From Trichaptum fuscoviolaceum (lineage: Eukaryota > Basidiomycota > Agaricomycetes > Hymenochaetales > Trichaptaceae), in NCBI GenBank assembly GCA_910574455.1, contig CAJSYZ010000012.1, forward strand, positions 1,419,317 through 1,483,316: a stretch of DNA of 64,000 bases, in the 5' to 3' direction. Position 1 is the stretch's first letter; each line of letters begins with the position of its first letter. A program made the position numbers and the translations under genes. Positions 11,781 to 22,983 of this stretch are shown in pieces. The notes beneath the pieces are model-generated. The model did not search any database. It saw only the letters and a program-made list of their open reading frames with translations, and was not told the origin of the DNA.

Positions 11781-12619
11781 TTACAGTGTGTCGTCTTCAA
11801 GATCCTTGCGATCCCTCGGCAACCAAAAATGCAAAAGCGGAGTCAGCGTGAGTGATGGTTTAGAGCGGAAAGAACTCACCCTCCCGAAGACAAGCTCATA
11901 GAACACGACACCAACGTAGAAGATGTTGGCTTTGTACAAGTAATGGTCGTTGCAGAGCATCTCTGGTGACATGTATCCCGTCGTGCCACACTGGACCTTA
12001 GTCCTGTGACAATAGTCGCTGTAAGTTAGTACCCCGTCAATGCTTACCACATATCCTTTGAAAACGCGCGCGAGGCCAAAGCCCCCGATGACGAGCCAAC
12101 CTTGCTCATCCATGAAGATGTTGTCGGGGTTGAGGTCGAGATAGACGACGGCCTGATTGTGCAAGGTGCCCACGGCATAGCACTGCAAAGCCAACTAGTC
12201 ACCAGTCGAGGGAAAGGAGAAAATAAAGACGTACTAGTTGCGCCATGATGAACTTGATTTCATGCGTGCGGTTCAGCTTCTTTGCGCTGGTCATTGCTCC
12301 TTGCAAAGTACCGCCGGCAGCCAGACCTTGGATGATGAAGAAGTTGTGCGGGTTCATGATCAAATCTATAAGAGGCGTAAAGTAGGGTGAGTTAAGAATC
12401 AGGTCAGAAAGGTGCTACTTATCTGTAAACAACGACTCGGTCGATTCTCGCGCGTTGAATCCGCTTGATCGCGACTTTCTTGCCGTATTCGCGATGAGAG
12501 ATGTCCACAGCCTGGTAGACACGGCCGAACCTGCCTTTTCCGAGAACAGCTTCGAGCTTGTAGTTGTCGGGTTGTTTACAGAGCGCCTCGCGGGTGAGCT
12601 TCACGGTGTCAGCGTCCAT
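11781..12619 (-). pseudogene. Captured protein kinase remnant, copy 1
   Basis: Begins MDADTVKLTREALCK at 12619 and keeps a clear N-lobe (AVLGKGRFGRVYQAVD, KKVAIKRIQ), intron-like gaps, and C-lobe pieces (KFIMAQLV, CGTTGYMSPEML, YELVFGR). The catalytic motifs are lost: the HRD loop reads VVYLDLNPDN and DFG reads GGFGLAR, so catalysis is not expected. It is truncated near 11781, where LPRDRKDLEDDTL ends. The same kinase, with its 5' intergenic DNA, is present at 45.8-47.1 kb; in both places it is divergent from a COPB2 fragment. Confidence 0.8.
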
Positions 12620-12999
12620 CGCTATGCGTTGAGGAGTTGTTGTGGTCGATGATGACGCGTGCTCCCGCGTGACACTCCCACCGTGCCAGACATGCAAGCA
12701 TACAGTCACACACAGAGGTGGCACAGTAGTAAATCATTAGAAAAAGAAGATAAAGCATGAAAAGAGTATAGTTACATACCATAAGAACCAGAAATACATA
12801 GATTTGAAGTCCATCCACAGGATGGATGGATGGAGGAGAGGATGGATGGAGGACGACAAAGTGGAAAGAGAGAGAGAGAGGGAGGAGGACTCCGAGTCGT
12901 TGAACGCGACGCGTCACGGTCGTGTTGGTAATTAAAACTCCGCAGCATCATCGCGCCTCAAGCCTCAAATCGCTAATCCGTTAAAACATCAGAGCTCGT

Positions 13000-15040
13000 C
13001 GGTTCAAACTTCAGACGATTTCCAGCTACGAGTCTTCAATTACAAGACTTACGAGAAAGTGACTGCATTCGAGGCCTATCCTGGCTACACCCGGTGCTTG
13101 GTGTCCTTCCTACGCTTAACACTGTGTTGACGGGCTGCGATGATATGACAATCAATACGTTGGACTGGTATATATACCGAAAGTGTATTCTGGTGCGTAC
13201 ATTCTCCACTTCAAAGCAGACCTCGTCTAATCAACTTTGAAGATATTCGAAGGACACACGCACTATATCATGAACCTTGTATTCAACCCCAAGGGCACCA
13301 ACACCTCCGTCTCCTCCTGTCTCATCCTTATTGTGAAGATGTGGTCGCTCGGTTCCTCGACGCCGAATTTCACCCTCGAGGCACACGAGAAGGGCGGCGT
13401 AAACTACGTTGACTTCCATCCCGGTGCAGACAAGCCGCATCTTGTCACGAGCGGTGACGACCGAACCATCAAAATCTAGGACTACCTCAGCAACACCTGT
13501 ATACAGACATTGGAGGGACACACCAACAATGTCTCGTTTGCGAATTCCACCCTAGTCTGCCCTTGATCGTCGTTCGGAGCATGGTACAATTAGGATCTGG
13601 AACTCGAGCACGTACCGCCTCGAAAATGCCTCGAGCTACGCTCTTGAACGCGCATGGTGCATTACCATCCGACCGCAGGGGAACGAGGTCAAACTTGGCC
13701 GTGACGAGCCTTCGTACAGCATGGACTCATCAGGCAAACTGGTGTACACCCGCAACACAGAATTATTGTCCGCCAATCTCCGAGGCCCTGCGGAAGACGA
13801 GACGCCCGAAGGACAACGCATCCCGCTGTCTGTGCGGGAACTCGGTACAACGGAAATTTTCGCAACGTCCCTTCAATGTTCTCCCAACGGCCGCTTCATC
13901 ACCGTGGTCGGAGACGGAGAGTATATCATCTACACTGCGCTTGCCTGGCGAAGCAAGGCGTTCGGCAGGGGTTCTTCCTAGGCAACAGACTCGAACACGT
14001 ACGCTGTGCTGGAGGGTGAACGAAGGTGCGGGTGTACAAGAACTTCAAGGAGAGGAGTGGTCAAGTAATGAAGGGTGCAGGGATCGTGGCCAATTGAAGG
14101 ATTGCATGGTGGCCCTCTCCCAGGTGCTCATGGAAGTGGCTTCGTCGTCTTCTGGGAGACGACACCTTCTCCATCCTGAGCTTCAACCATGAGGCATACA
14201 ACGCGGCGTTGGAGTCTGGGGTAGACACAGGAGATGAAGGTGTTGAAGAGGCATTTGACGTTGTGACAGAGATTTCTGAAAGGTATGATTTCTTGTTCTC
14301 TCTTTCGTTGGGTATCTTAATTAAACTTAACATTTTAGCGTCAAGACCTCAAAGTGGATCGGAGAGTGCTTTATCCACACGAATGCCGCCAAGCGGCTTG
14401 ACTACTTGATTGGCAGTGAAACACTTACCGTAGCACATTTCGATAGGCAAGTTTCCTTTCTTCGTCCTCCTCGTCTTCTGAAGGCTGACATGGAATGATA
14501 GCCCAATGTACCTACTGGGCTACATCCCTCACAACTTGCCGATAAAGACATTAAAGTGTTTTGTTACTCCCTATCTTTGAACCTTATTGAGTATCAGAGT
14601 GCAATTCTACGTGGAGATATTGAGGCTGCGGAGGAGATTCTGCCAACTGTACCAAAAGAGCAGTGGAGTAAAGTCACTCGTTTCCTAGAAGCTCGGGGTT
14701 CGTGCATGAGAATCATTGAAATTAACAGAAAAACTGACTCAATTGCTCTCGTTTTCACAGATTTAAGGAGCTCGTGTTACAGGTTACATCAGACCCTGAT
14801 CATAAGTTCGACCTTGCACTTCAACTCAATGATCTAGACACGAAAAATTGCTCGTATAATACCCGAAAATGATGCGGAGACAAAGGGGAAAGTCGCCGGC
14901 AACCGCGCGCTGGCCGTCTGGCGCTTCAACCTCGCATGGGAATGCTTTTGGAATGCGGGAGACCTGACTGCGCTCATGCTCCTCCTGCTGACGACAGGCA
15001 ATTGGGATGGTATCACAAAACCCGCCTGGCAATTGAATTA
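13000..15040 (+). pseudogene. Coatomer subunit beta-prime (COPB2/SEC27) pseudogene, copy 2
   Basis: The longest COPB2 remnant. It starts near the second WD40 blade (KVTAFEAYPGYTRCL, 13060), then IFEGHTHYIMNLVFNPKGT (13240), FTLEAHEKGGVNYVDFHPGA (13370), TLEGHTNNVSF (13510), MDSSGKLVYTRNTELLSANL (13720), SPNGRFITVVGDGEYIIYTA (13880) and the solenoid block NLIEYQSAILRGDIEAAEEI (14580). It ends in a frame-shifted piece reading GNRALAVWRFNLAWECFWNA (14900). Stop codons and frame changes are scattered (for example an in-frame TAG in the DDRTIKI blade at 13477), introns are retained, and the C-terminal third is missing at the element end. Confidence 0.9.
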
Positions 15041-15147
15041 GGTTATGTAGTGTAACTGAACTGTATAATATAAATTGAGAATGAAAAGTATAATGACTTT
15101 TGATACCTACATTACCAGTAATACTTCGTAAGACATGTATCTAGCTT

Positions 15148-15434
15148 ATATCACTCTTATAATAGGTCTATATACCTTTCAGAACATTATATGACATTTT
15201 AGCTACATTATATGATAGACATAAGCAGGATGCCATTCTTACAAGAGGACATAAGCATGATAGCAGGATTATAATCTCCGCGTAAGCCTTATGAAGGATT
15301 ATATTAACCGTGTAAGCTTTATGACGCAATTATAATCACGGGATAAGCCGGATGCCGTATTGTAATCTATAATAAGCATGACAGCTGTCTTATAATCTCC
15401 GTAATCTTCCGTAATCCTACATAATCTGTTTCCC
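15148..15434 (-). repeat. Element end B (inverted partner at 27004-27292)
   Basis: Nearly identical reverse complement of the left end of the 12.6 kb element, including repeated boxes such as GGATTATAATC and CATGATAGCAGGATTATAAT. The higher identity than in end A is visible by eye. Confidence 0.9.
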
Positions 15435-15976
15435 TTTTTCCTGCAGTGCAATCCAGGTGTTACAACATGTTGCTGTGACTCGGATGAGGGCTACAGCGCA
15501 TACTGAAGGAAGTAGGCAATAATGTGGGCTATGAGGTTGGATATTCAATTTTGAGATTTGTGCAAGTGGCAAGTTCATGATTAAAATTCAATAAATACAC
15601 GAACTTGAATGGATTGTATGCTTTTGAGTCTTTGTGAGTCCTTGACAGAGACAGATCTTGCGAGTTTCTTGCCCATAAGTGCCAAACCTCATAAGCAAAC
15701 ACTAAGTACTGACATCTTGTTTGCTCTAATCAAAGCTTCCCATTCGTGGCGGGGACAAGCTGGCTCAGACAGCGCTATATAATGAAAGGAGCATTTCCAC
15801 TAAAGGATTTTATTTTTGGGGCAAAACTGACGGAGATAAATTTTGGAGCCCAACCAAATTGGCGGATTTCCTAATAAATTGCCTTTTATGGTAAGTAGCT
15901 TGTCATGAAATTCCCTTATTTAGAACCGCTGAAGTAATGACACTTCTTTAGCTTCCAACATTCACGGGAAACACAA

Positions 15977-16182
15977 GAGGCTGTCTGAAATCAAGACAGG
16001 GGTCGTAGAGTATTGTCACTTCTTCAAAGGTCTGTCTTTCTTTCAGACAATTCTTACGTTTCTGGTCGGTGATTGGCTGAGGAAGGCTGTCTCAAGCGTT
16101 TTGTCTCAACAATTGACAGCCCTTGAAAGAAGGGACACCGCTTCATAGACCCTGTCACACTTTGAGACAGCCTCCGATGTTT
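15977..16182. repeat. Small hairpin repeat (MITE-like) in the right arm
   Basis: GAGGCTGTCT... (from 15977) is mirrored by ...AGACAGCCTC (to 16182), with arms of roughly 60 bp containing GACAGGG-TC and TGTC-CTTCTT boxes on both sides. Its presence explains why the right arm of the 8.1 kb element is about 430 bp longer between its two inverted blocks than the left arm. Confidence 0.65.
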
Positions 16183-16319
16183 GCTGTGATTTGAATAAAA
16201 GTTGCCATTTTTTTACTACAGATTCGGGCTGTTCCAGGCAAGTCAACTCTAAAGGAATATTTTGGTATATTTTGAGAATTATTTTTCATAAAAATTTTGT
16301 CCACATCCAATTTGGCGGT

Positions 16320-16355
16320 TGCACAAAAGTAGCGGCGTCTAAGTGAACGGCACCA
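16320..16355 (-). repeat. Right terminal inverted repeat of the 8.1 kb element
   Basis: Mirror of 8280-8315, followed directly by TA at 16356-16357. Confidence 0.85.
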
Positions 16356-17300
16356 TAGCGTGAAGCCAATTATCATGGTGCTTTCCATACAGATCTCAAT
16401 TTCGGTGACAATCGTATCAATCAAGTTCGCTCTTGTAAGGCAGCACTAAGGCACGCGTCGAGTCTGAATTCTACTAAGTCCCTGAACAATGCGAATACTT
16501 CACGCAGCTCCGATAATCACTCGGGATGTTTGCTACGTAGCGCAGATTCGCAGATAGAGGACTTATAACTTCGTATGCGCTGTGCAGCGTGTAGACTTTG
16601 TCTACGGTGAGAGTATAATATAATCGGACTAAATACCCTGTTGGCTTACATAGCTCATGCCGATTTCCCTCCTAAACGTCTCATATGTCACGTAGAGGTG
16701 AAGTCTTACATCTTCTATTCCCTGTTGTGGTATCGACTGATAGAACGTTTCGGTGTAGAAAGCGACTTCTATGGCTCGGACTCCGTCATCTTGGATTTTA
16801 TGAACGTATCTTAACGGAGTCCTGGCTCTACATCTCTCAGATGCAGGCTGGAATCCAGTCTGAAAAAGAACTGATGTTTCTCTGATGTCCGAGGCAAATG
16901 ACAGAATCGAGCCGAGGCCTGCGAGCTCGTCCGTCGGAGTATCAGGTGGATGTGCTCGTGATCGACTGAACACGACCTGCTGAGTGGACGCAACTCAATA
17001 AGGGTCCTAAACTGCGTTTTAAGTGCGATGTTAGCCACTTATGTCTCAGAAAATCCAGGCCTTTGACGATCACACAGGGTAGATGCGGGGGTGGGTGTTG
17101 TTCGTTACTCCCGCAAAAAAAAAAAAAAACGATTCTCGCCCATTGAAGGGAGGATGGGGATAAAAACACGCCAGCCTTGGGGGGATTACCGGCACCCAAG
17201 TTTAGACCCGTTTGGGTCTTGCTGATCGCGATAAACTCCCGGTAGCGAGTGTCGGACTCGCCCCACCGCCATCCAGAATCCTAATTCTACCTAACTCTAC

Positions 17301-17580
17301 GCATGTTTCCCCGTCGCAAAGACCACTGCCCATTCAGGGACAGACAGCCAGTGCATCACCACAGGGCCGGGCATGCAAACGCGTCCTGGGTATACGAGGT
17401 GGCCGCCGAACTCTCCGTCCCAGCAACCGTCCGAAGACCTAACTACATACTATTCTAAAGGCATGTTTCCCCGCCGCAGAGACCGCTTCCCCCAGGAGGT
17501 TCAGCACTCTGCATTTCCACGAGACCGGGCATGCAGACGCGACTCGGGAGTACGGGGTGGCCGCCGCTCGGGTATGTTGC
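17301..17580. repeat. Degenerate tandem duplication, 160-bp period
   Basis: GCATGTTTCCCCG at 17301 recurs at 17461. Both copies continue with a GACC box, then GGGC(A/C)-type CGGGCATGCA-ACGCG and finally GAGGTGGCCGCCG / GGGGTGGCCGCCG. The few bases before each copy (CCTAA-CTAC) also match, so the unit is at least 130 bp. Confidence 0.75.
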
Positions 17581-18182
17581 CCTGCCTAATGCAGGGGACC
17601 GACGGCCGTCTTCCGCGACGCTTTCCACGGTGCAGAGGGCGACATTGCTGCCACCATGACGGCGTACCGGCGCGACGTGCCCGGAGGCTGAAGTACCCAG
17701 GAAGTGCTGTGGACAGGTCCCTAGGAAAGTGCGAGCACACCGATGTCGAGAGTGGTGGCGAGACTCGGTGGCTGGACTACCTGTCGGAGGGGGCCTTGGT
17801 GGAAAGGTGCTGAAAGGCGAATACCGACATGCTGAAAGTCGACAGTCGTGGAGGTAGGAGGTCAAGAGGAGGTGGAGTCAGTCCGTCCAGCCTTGCACGC
17901 CTTTATACCCCTTGAATTTGTGGCGAACAAACAGACGCTTTGGGCTTGTTGTTTTGTTCTGGGCGGTGTGGTGCGAACACGAGGTCAAGGAGGAATCCAA
18001 TCGACGCGCTCGCCACCTAATTGTCAGCCACTTAGCCTCACGCTTGGACAAGTTAGGAGTCATCAGATCATGTTATCATCCGCTTGGACGAGCGACCATG
18101 TCCGATGGGCCTCCCCTGCATCTATTGTTTTAAAATACGGGCTATCGTAAATTCATGGGCTCTCCAGTAGCTCTAATAAGTA

Positions 18183-18345
18183 AATGAAAGAAAAATGTGT
18201 AGAGATATACTCAGTATTCGTGGTAGAAAACTTTTGTACATGCATATTAAATGCCCTGTAGAGATATACTACAGGATAATTAGACAATGTCAAGAATAAG
18301 ATGCAACGGGCATACTCACTGTATCCGTGGAAGAAAACTGAGGTG
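18183..18345. repeat. AT-rich degenerate repeats
   Basis: GTAGAGATATACT occurs near 18200 and again near 18257. The box TA-TC-GTGG-AGAAAACT occurs near 18215 and near 18320. The repeats are too diverged to define a clean unit. Confidence 0.5.
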
Positions 18346-19756
18346 AATTATAGAACGAGAGTGAAACTACATTATAAACACGGTTGGCCGTTTAGAGGCT
18401 GATACATGTATTAAATAATAGAAATAAGTCCATAAATGCGCAATAGAAAAGGAAATGTTCGTAAATCCTAACTTCAAGTTGAAACCAGATGTTATAGTAT
18501 AGAGTTGGATGTTAACCGAGTAGCATAATTCATTTTAATTAAGTCGCTTATTTGTGTCTATTTGTGTCTGTGGGTCGTCGACGCGTCGCGTAACTTGAAT
18601 CGCCGCGCCCACGGTCTGTCTGCTTCCAACAACAAACCATCCGATATGCTTGTTTATCCTTTCATGCTTGCTTATTTTGAAACTTATATCAAGGGATGCC
18701 GCAATTCCTTCGATGAAACGCAATTCAACTCGGCTCACAGTGTTGCCCCCCGAGACCCGCTATATGTCTTACAGGATGATGAGGGAAACACTATCTTCAA
18801 CATAAAACTCTCTGTTGCATCAGTCACGTACCATTAATATCCGAGAATGTTTGGCTACAGGTTCACGCACTAAGCCGGGAGCGATCAACGCTACCATCTC
18901 GTAGGTCACAGGAGATCTGGGTTAAAGCGATGGGAAAACAATTATCATCTCACTCTCCCCTTAACTTCCCGTCTTACACAGACCGAAAGCTTTATCGTAA
19001 AGCAAAGCATTGTTCCAGGACGGACTTCCATCTGAAGACGAAACTACATAGTTATGGTCTCAACCTCTCGGGATCATCGGTGTTATAAACATCAACTTCT
19101 TGCAGTACAATTCTTTGGGGATCATCAATAATCACTCGGGCATGGTCGTCCCCGAGAAGACTACGTTAATATTACCGTTATGGGCGGGGATGCCTTGAAC
19201 TCCAAACAGGGGCGAGATTTTTGCGAAGGTGCATTGCATTTTACTTTAGTTACCCCCATTGTTAGATCATCGAGGCTAGGGGATCGTGAGGTTCGAGGAC
19301 GTACAATTTCTCAGCTCCAACTACTGAATTAGATGGCAGCAAGCTACGAGAAACTTCTTGTCAACTGGATGGACTGCGGAGAAGCTATATGCGTCTCTTG
19401 CATTCGCACGAAGTGGAGTTTATGCAGAGCCGAATGGAGATAAGCAAAGAGCAATTGCCAAGTTACGTGAATCGTAGTGACTAGAGCTCGTTAATAGGCA
19501 CAAGAGTGACAGTCAACAACAAGTCATTGGGTCAAAATACCGGGTCCGTATGATCTTCGATTGCAGATGAGTGAGAAATTTCAGTAATATGCTGATACAC
19601 AAAGACGCTAATTATAATGTATTAGTGTGAATCGGGTTGAGCCGCTTCTAAGGATTACAAACTTGATATGTGGAGAAGCAGAAGATACCGTGTGGGGGGA
19701 CTGCGAGGCGGTACAACAATGGAAGAGGTGCGAAGTGGAGAGTTATAGAGCAGTTG

Positions 19757-22700
19757 TCAAGCCGAGGTCAAGAAGGAGAAGGTGCTCATTTCAGCCTCAA
19801 TAGCTCGAGCACGGGCCACTGAATGTTTCAGTCAGAAACATGTGCATACATCCAGAAATTTGACTAAGATCCAAACTTACCTGCGACTGGGAAGACTTCC
19901 CCCACGTTCCGCAGCCCTGCCACAAGGATGCGCAGGTCGTGTACAGTCTTTTCAGCCTGCGGTCGTACGTACGAAGGTGGTGAGGACGAGGGGAACTGCT
20001 CACAGAGCAAAGACAGGCGCTTTAGCTCCAGCAAAAAAACTTTCGCTCCAAGAAACCAACAGTGCTAAAACGAAGAGGAGAATACAAAATCAGTGAACAT
20101 GCCAAGAGAAGAAGGGAGAAGCAAAGTGCTAACACGCACAGAAATTACAGGCTCCAGATACGAGTACTGGTCTTCGTTTACTTGCTGTACAATCTTCACG
20201 ATCGCCCGAGCAGCAGCGAGGCACTTGTCCTGGCACGCGATCAAACGACCAGTGTCAACAGCAATCTTCACTGCTTCTTTATCATCCGGAACAGGCTCAA
20301 GAATGCGCCGAGAGGCATCTGCCTTTGAAAAATCGACCTGCTGTTGGCAATCGAACGACTCGTATGCGGAAAAGACATCAATAAGTGCTTTAAGACTTTC
20401 GTGCTCGGGGACACTACCGGAGATGATGATCGTTTTGCTCATGCCGTCGAGCAGCCCATAATCAAGTGCTTTGCTCGCGGCAAAGTATAGCAGTCTAATC
20501 ACAGAGGCATGTGTCATGCTGTGTGTCGTGAAGAGAGTATATTCAACGAAAGTCATTGGCGAAAATCTGATAGATTCTAAAGAAGGAAGACGCTTGATGA
20601 AGCCGGACAATAATTTCTGGAGAGATGCTATGGCGGGCGTGTACATCGGACATCGTTTCTCTTTAACCCAAAATCAGGTTAAGACATTCAATGGTTTGTA
20701 TATGGGCTGAAAAAAGCTCACCTGGATCGTGTGTGTCACCTAGGCGAACAGCAAGGTCAAATAGCGCAGTGCTTTTCGCTCTTAATTCCAACCGATACTG
20801 GGTGCCATAATCCCCGCCCAGAATGAAGTTTTCGAATGGAGTCCCCTCTCTTTGTTGTCCTGCCAACGATGGTCTCGCCGATAGAGTCGGCGTCACAAGC
20901 GACTGCTCCTCCGGCTATACAAGACCTTATTAGCGTACAATCAGAGGGGATATCCGCAGAAGAACATACACCAAACAGTCCCCAGTCTTCTGGCCAAGGC
21001 GCTGTGATCGCGCTTCTACCGTCTCCTCTACAGAACGACGAGCTGATCACCCAAGGAAATACTGGAACTGGGCATACGGCATTCCAACTGCGATCCACGA
21101 TATAACAATTCCAAAACACATACAGTCGACGGAGCGCTTCTGACTCCGTCTTAGGAGGTGCAAGGAGATCTGAGCTTGGTGCTACAGGGGATGGGGGGAT
21201 GTTTGAATAAGCTGGAGTTGCAATAGTTGGATAGCTATAATAAGGATGAGTCTGCCCTTCTCCTGAGCCCCTCGTGGAGAAGGTAGACGTAGACGTCGAA
21301 GGAAACAATTGTGAATGATGGAGACCAGAGGCCAAAACAAGGCGGGTTGCGGTACTGGCATGATATGCTCCCTCCAGCGGCCTATCGTGAGCGTACAGAT
21401 ACGTTGCCAGCACTGTGCTCACTTGTATCGCCTGGCAGATCGGTAAGGGTGCATCTAAAGGATCCTCCCCATCGACAATCACAGGGGCATTGCGACTTGC
21501 TTGAGCCTGACGCAATAGGTCTGGGAGCTCCTCTATCGCACGACGAAGAAACCACGGCTTTAAAACGGTATACTGTTTGTTGTTGGAGAAGTGAGCCCCC
21601 CATAAGCATGTCGTGTATCGTGCGGCAAGTGGAACACCGCTCAAATTGGGATTTCGGATAAGGGATGGTAGGGGTGTAAAACCGATTTGGTGGCCGTGGA
21701 GAAAGCAGATGTCAAATCTGCAGAGCAAGGTTACCTTGAATCCATTAACCGAAGAGTAATGCTAGAGCTGAAAGAAGACGTACAGGTTTCGGCAGACCTC
21801 CGGAGACAACTCTTGGCCATCTGGGAGCATGACGGGGACCACTAGATGCGAGAAACGTAAGACGTCTTGGCTCAACGACGCAAAATTGAGTAAGAAAGTG
21901 GTGCATACCGTTATGATGGCTTCTTCCTGATGTGGAGCCTCCGAAATCTCTGTTCATTGACAAATTCTGGGCAAGCATCGAAGTCAAAGGCATGCAGAAA
22001 GGTTACTACGCAAAAACTTACCATCATCTGAAACTCGTGGAGATTCATGTAGTGCATTCCCTCAAGCGGATCTCTGTATGAAAGTTGAAACGGGTTCTCG
22101 TGTTGTTGTTGGCCGTATGTGTAGCTATGCGTACTCGAAGTTTGGTTTGGGTGGGGTAGAAGGTGGTCCAACTGCTGAAAGCGACCATTCATAGGCGGTG
22201 ACAAATGGGTGGGATGAGCCAATGCACTCGACGTCGTGCTCGGAGGTGTAAGACTCCCTTCCGAGTGTCTAGAAAGCGAGGGAGACCGCGAACCAGGGTC
22301 CTGAGGAACGTCATAGGAAAACGCGTTTGGGTCACCATAGTTCGTGTGTTGATCGTAATACGCGTACGTATTGCCCGGCTGCAGCTCCGATTGATGTGGA
22401 GGCATAGGACTTTTTCCACTTCTACTCGACCGACGGGTGGTTCCAGCATCTTTTCGAGCTGACAAACGCCCCTTCGAATTTCCCTTCACCGCCTGGAGTT
22501 CCCGGAGGCGTTTCTCGAGGAATTGAAGTCTCTCGTACAGGAGCTGTGTCTCTGTTTTGGTGGTTCCGTCGTCGTACTCGCATTCACTCCCGCGTTCTGC
22601 TCGGACGCATTGGAAACAGGCTGGTTTAACACCATCACATTTCTGGGAGGAGAAACACATCAGCGCTCCATATTTGTGGACCAGCAACTGTTAGGATAGC

Positions 22701-22983
22701 CACGCAAAGTAACCGGCCGGAGGGAAGAAGAGGGGGGATGTCGATGAATAAAATCTCAAACGAAGAGTTTCCCATGCATCGGACACAAGAAAGACCGAGC
22801 ATGTTGTAGGAGGGGATAACTCACCATCTTGCGGCGCCTGTACAACAGCATGAGCGCTGACCGCGACGGAATGATTGACGGTTGCACTCACCTGCAGTGC
22901 AGACAGGCCCGGCTTCGGCTGCGACTTTGCGCTGGTCCTTTCTGGGTGGATGGACCGGCCTCATTCTGCAGAAAGTCAGACAT
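19757..22983 (-). CDS. Zn2Cys6 fungal-specific transcription factor
   Basis: Binuclear zinc-cluster regulator. The start MSDFLQNEAGPSTQKGP lies at 22983. After a small exon the cluster reads CLHCRRRKMKCDGVKPACFQ followed by CVRAERGSEC, spread over three exons, then an EYDD linker and a coiled-coil dimerisation stretch (LLYERLQFLEKRLRELQ). A Ser/Pro/Gln-rich middle follows, and then a fungal-specific TF (MHR) domain with blocks such as IQVSTVLATYLYAHDRPLE, ALRRLYVFWNCYIVDRSW and TAPWPEDWGLFG (21000-21650). The C-terminal half (FVEYTLFTTHSMTHASVIRL near 20560, then LRILVAGLRNVGEVF near 19910) ends with AEMSTFSFLTSA and a stop at 19757. About nine exons, roughly 900 residues. No frame break seen. 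The target pathway cannot be inferred; adjacent DNA holds no obvious cluster. Confidence 0.88.

Larger units (their letters stand above)
11016..15440. mobile_element. 4.4 kb non-autonomous relative of the Plavaka element, with captured genes
   Basis: The left end (CGGGAGAAAGGGAAACGGAT at 11016) and about 330 bp inside it are the reverse complement of 39245-39586, the right end of the transposase-bearing element. The right end (15148-15434, ending ...CTGTTTCCC) is the reverse complement of 27004-27292, that element's left end. The two ends of each element share only the terminal GGGAAAC(A/G)GATTAT core plus AT-rich subterminal motifs. Between the ends there is no transposase, only a kinase remnant, a COPB2 pseudogene and one unidentified exon. 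It is nested inside the 8.1 kb TIR element. The relationship is read directly from the repeats; mobilisation in trans by the Plavaka transposase is inferred. Confidence 0.85.
8280..16355. mobile_element. 8.1 kb TIR element with TA flanks, carrying captured genes and a nested element
   Basis: The left end TGGTGCCGTTCACTTAGAC... (8280-8315) is the reverse complement of the right end (16320-16355) over 36 bp with one mismatch, and TA sits directly outside both ends (8278-8279 and 16356-16357). A second inverted block lies further in: CCTTTAGTGGAAATGCTCC then a Pro-CGCCACGAA-like box at 8354-8400 matches, inverted, 15742-15810. The right arm is longer because a hairpin repeat (15977-16182) sits in it. 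The TA flanks suggest a Tc1/mariner-type target, but no matching transposase is present. Cargo: CDC26-like ORF, COPB2 fragment, a GC-rich 0.9 kb block and the nested element 11016-15440. Boundaries are seen directly; the superfamily is inferred. Confidence 0.75.
16356..19756. other. Gene-poor 3.4 kb stretch with local repeats
   Basis: No recognisable gene. It contains a 15-A run (17115-17129), a degenerate tandem duplication (17301-17580), AT-rich repeated boxes (18183-18345) and a few short open frames without family likeness (for example plus-strand 18562-18837). Confidence 0.5.

Noticed and set aside
16629..16973. Minus-strand open frame of 114 codons as a gene
   Set aside because: No motif, no splice continuation and no start context; treated as chance.
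17115..17129. Poly-A run as the tail of a retroposon
   Set aside because: No reverse transcriptase, promoter boxes or target duplication could be found next to it.
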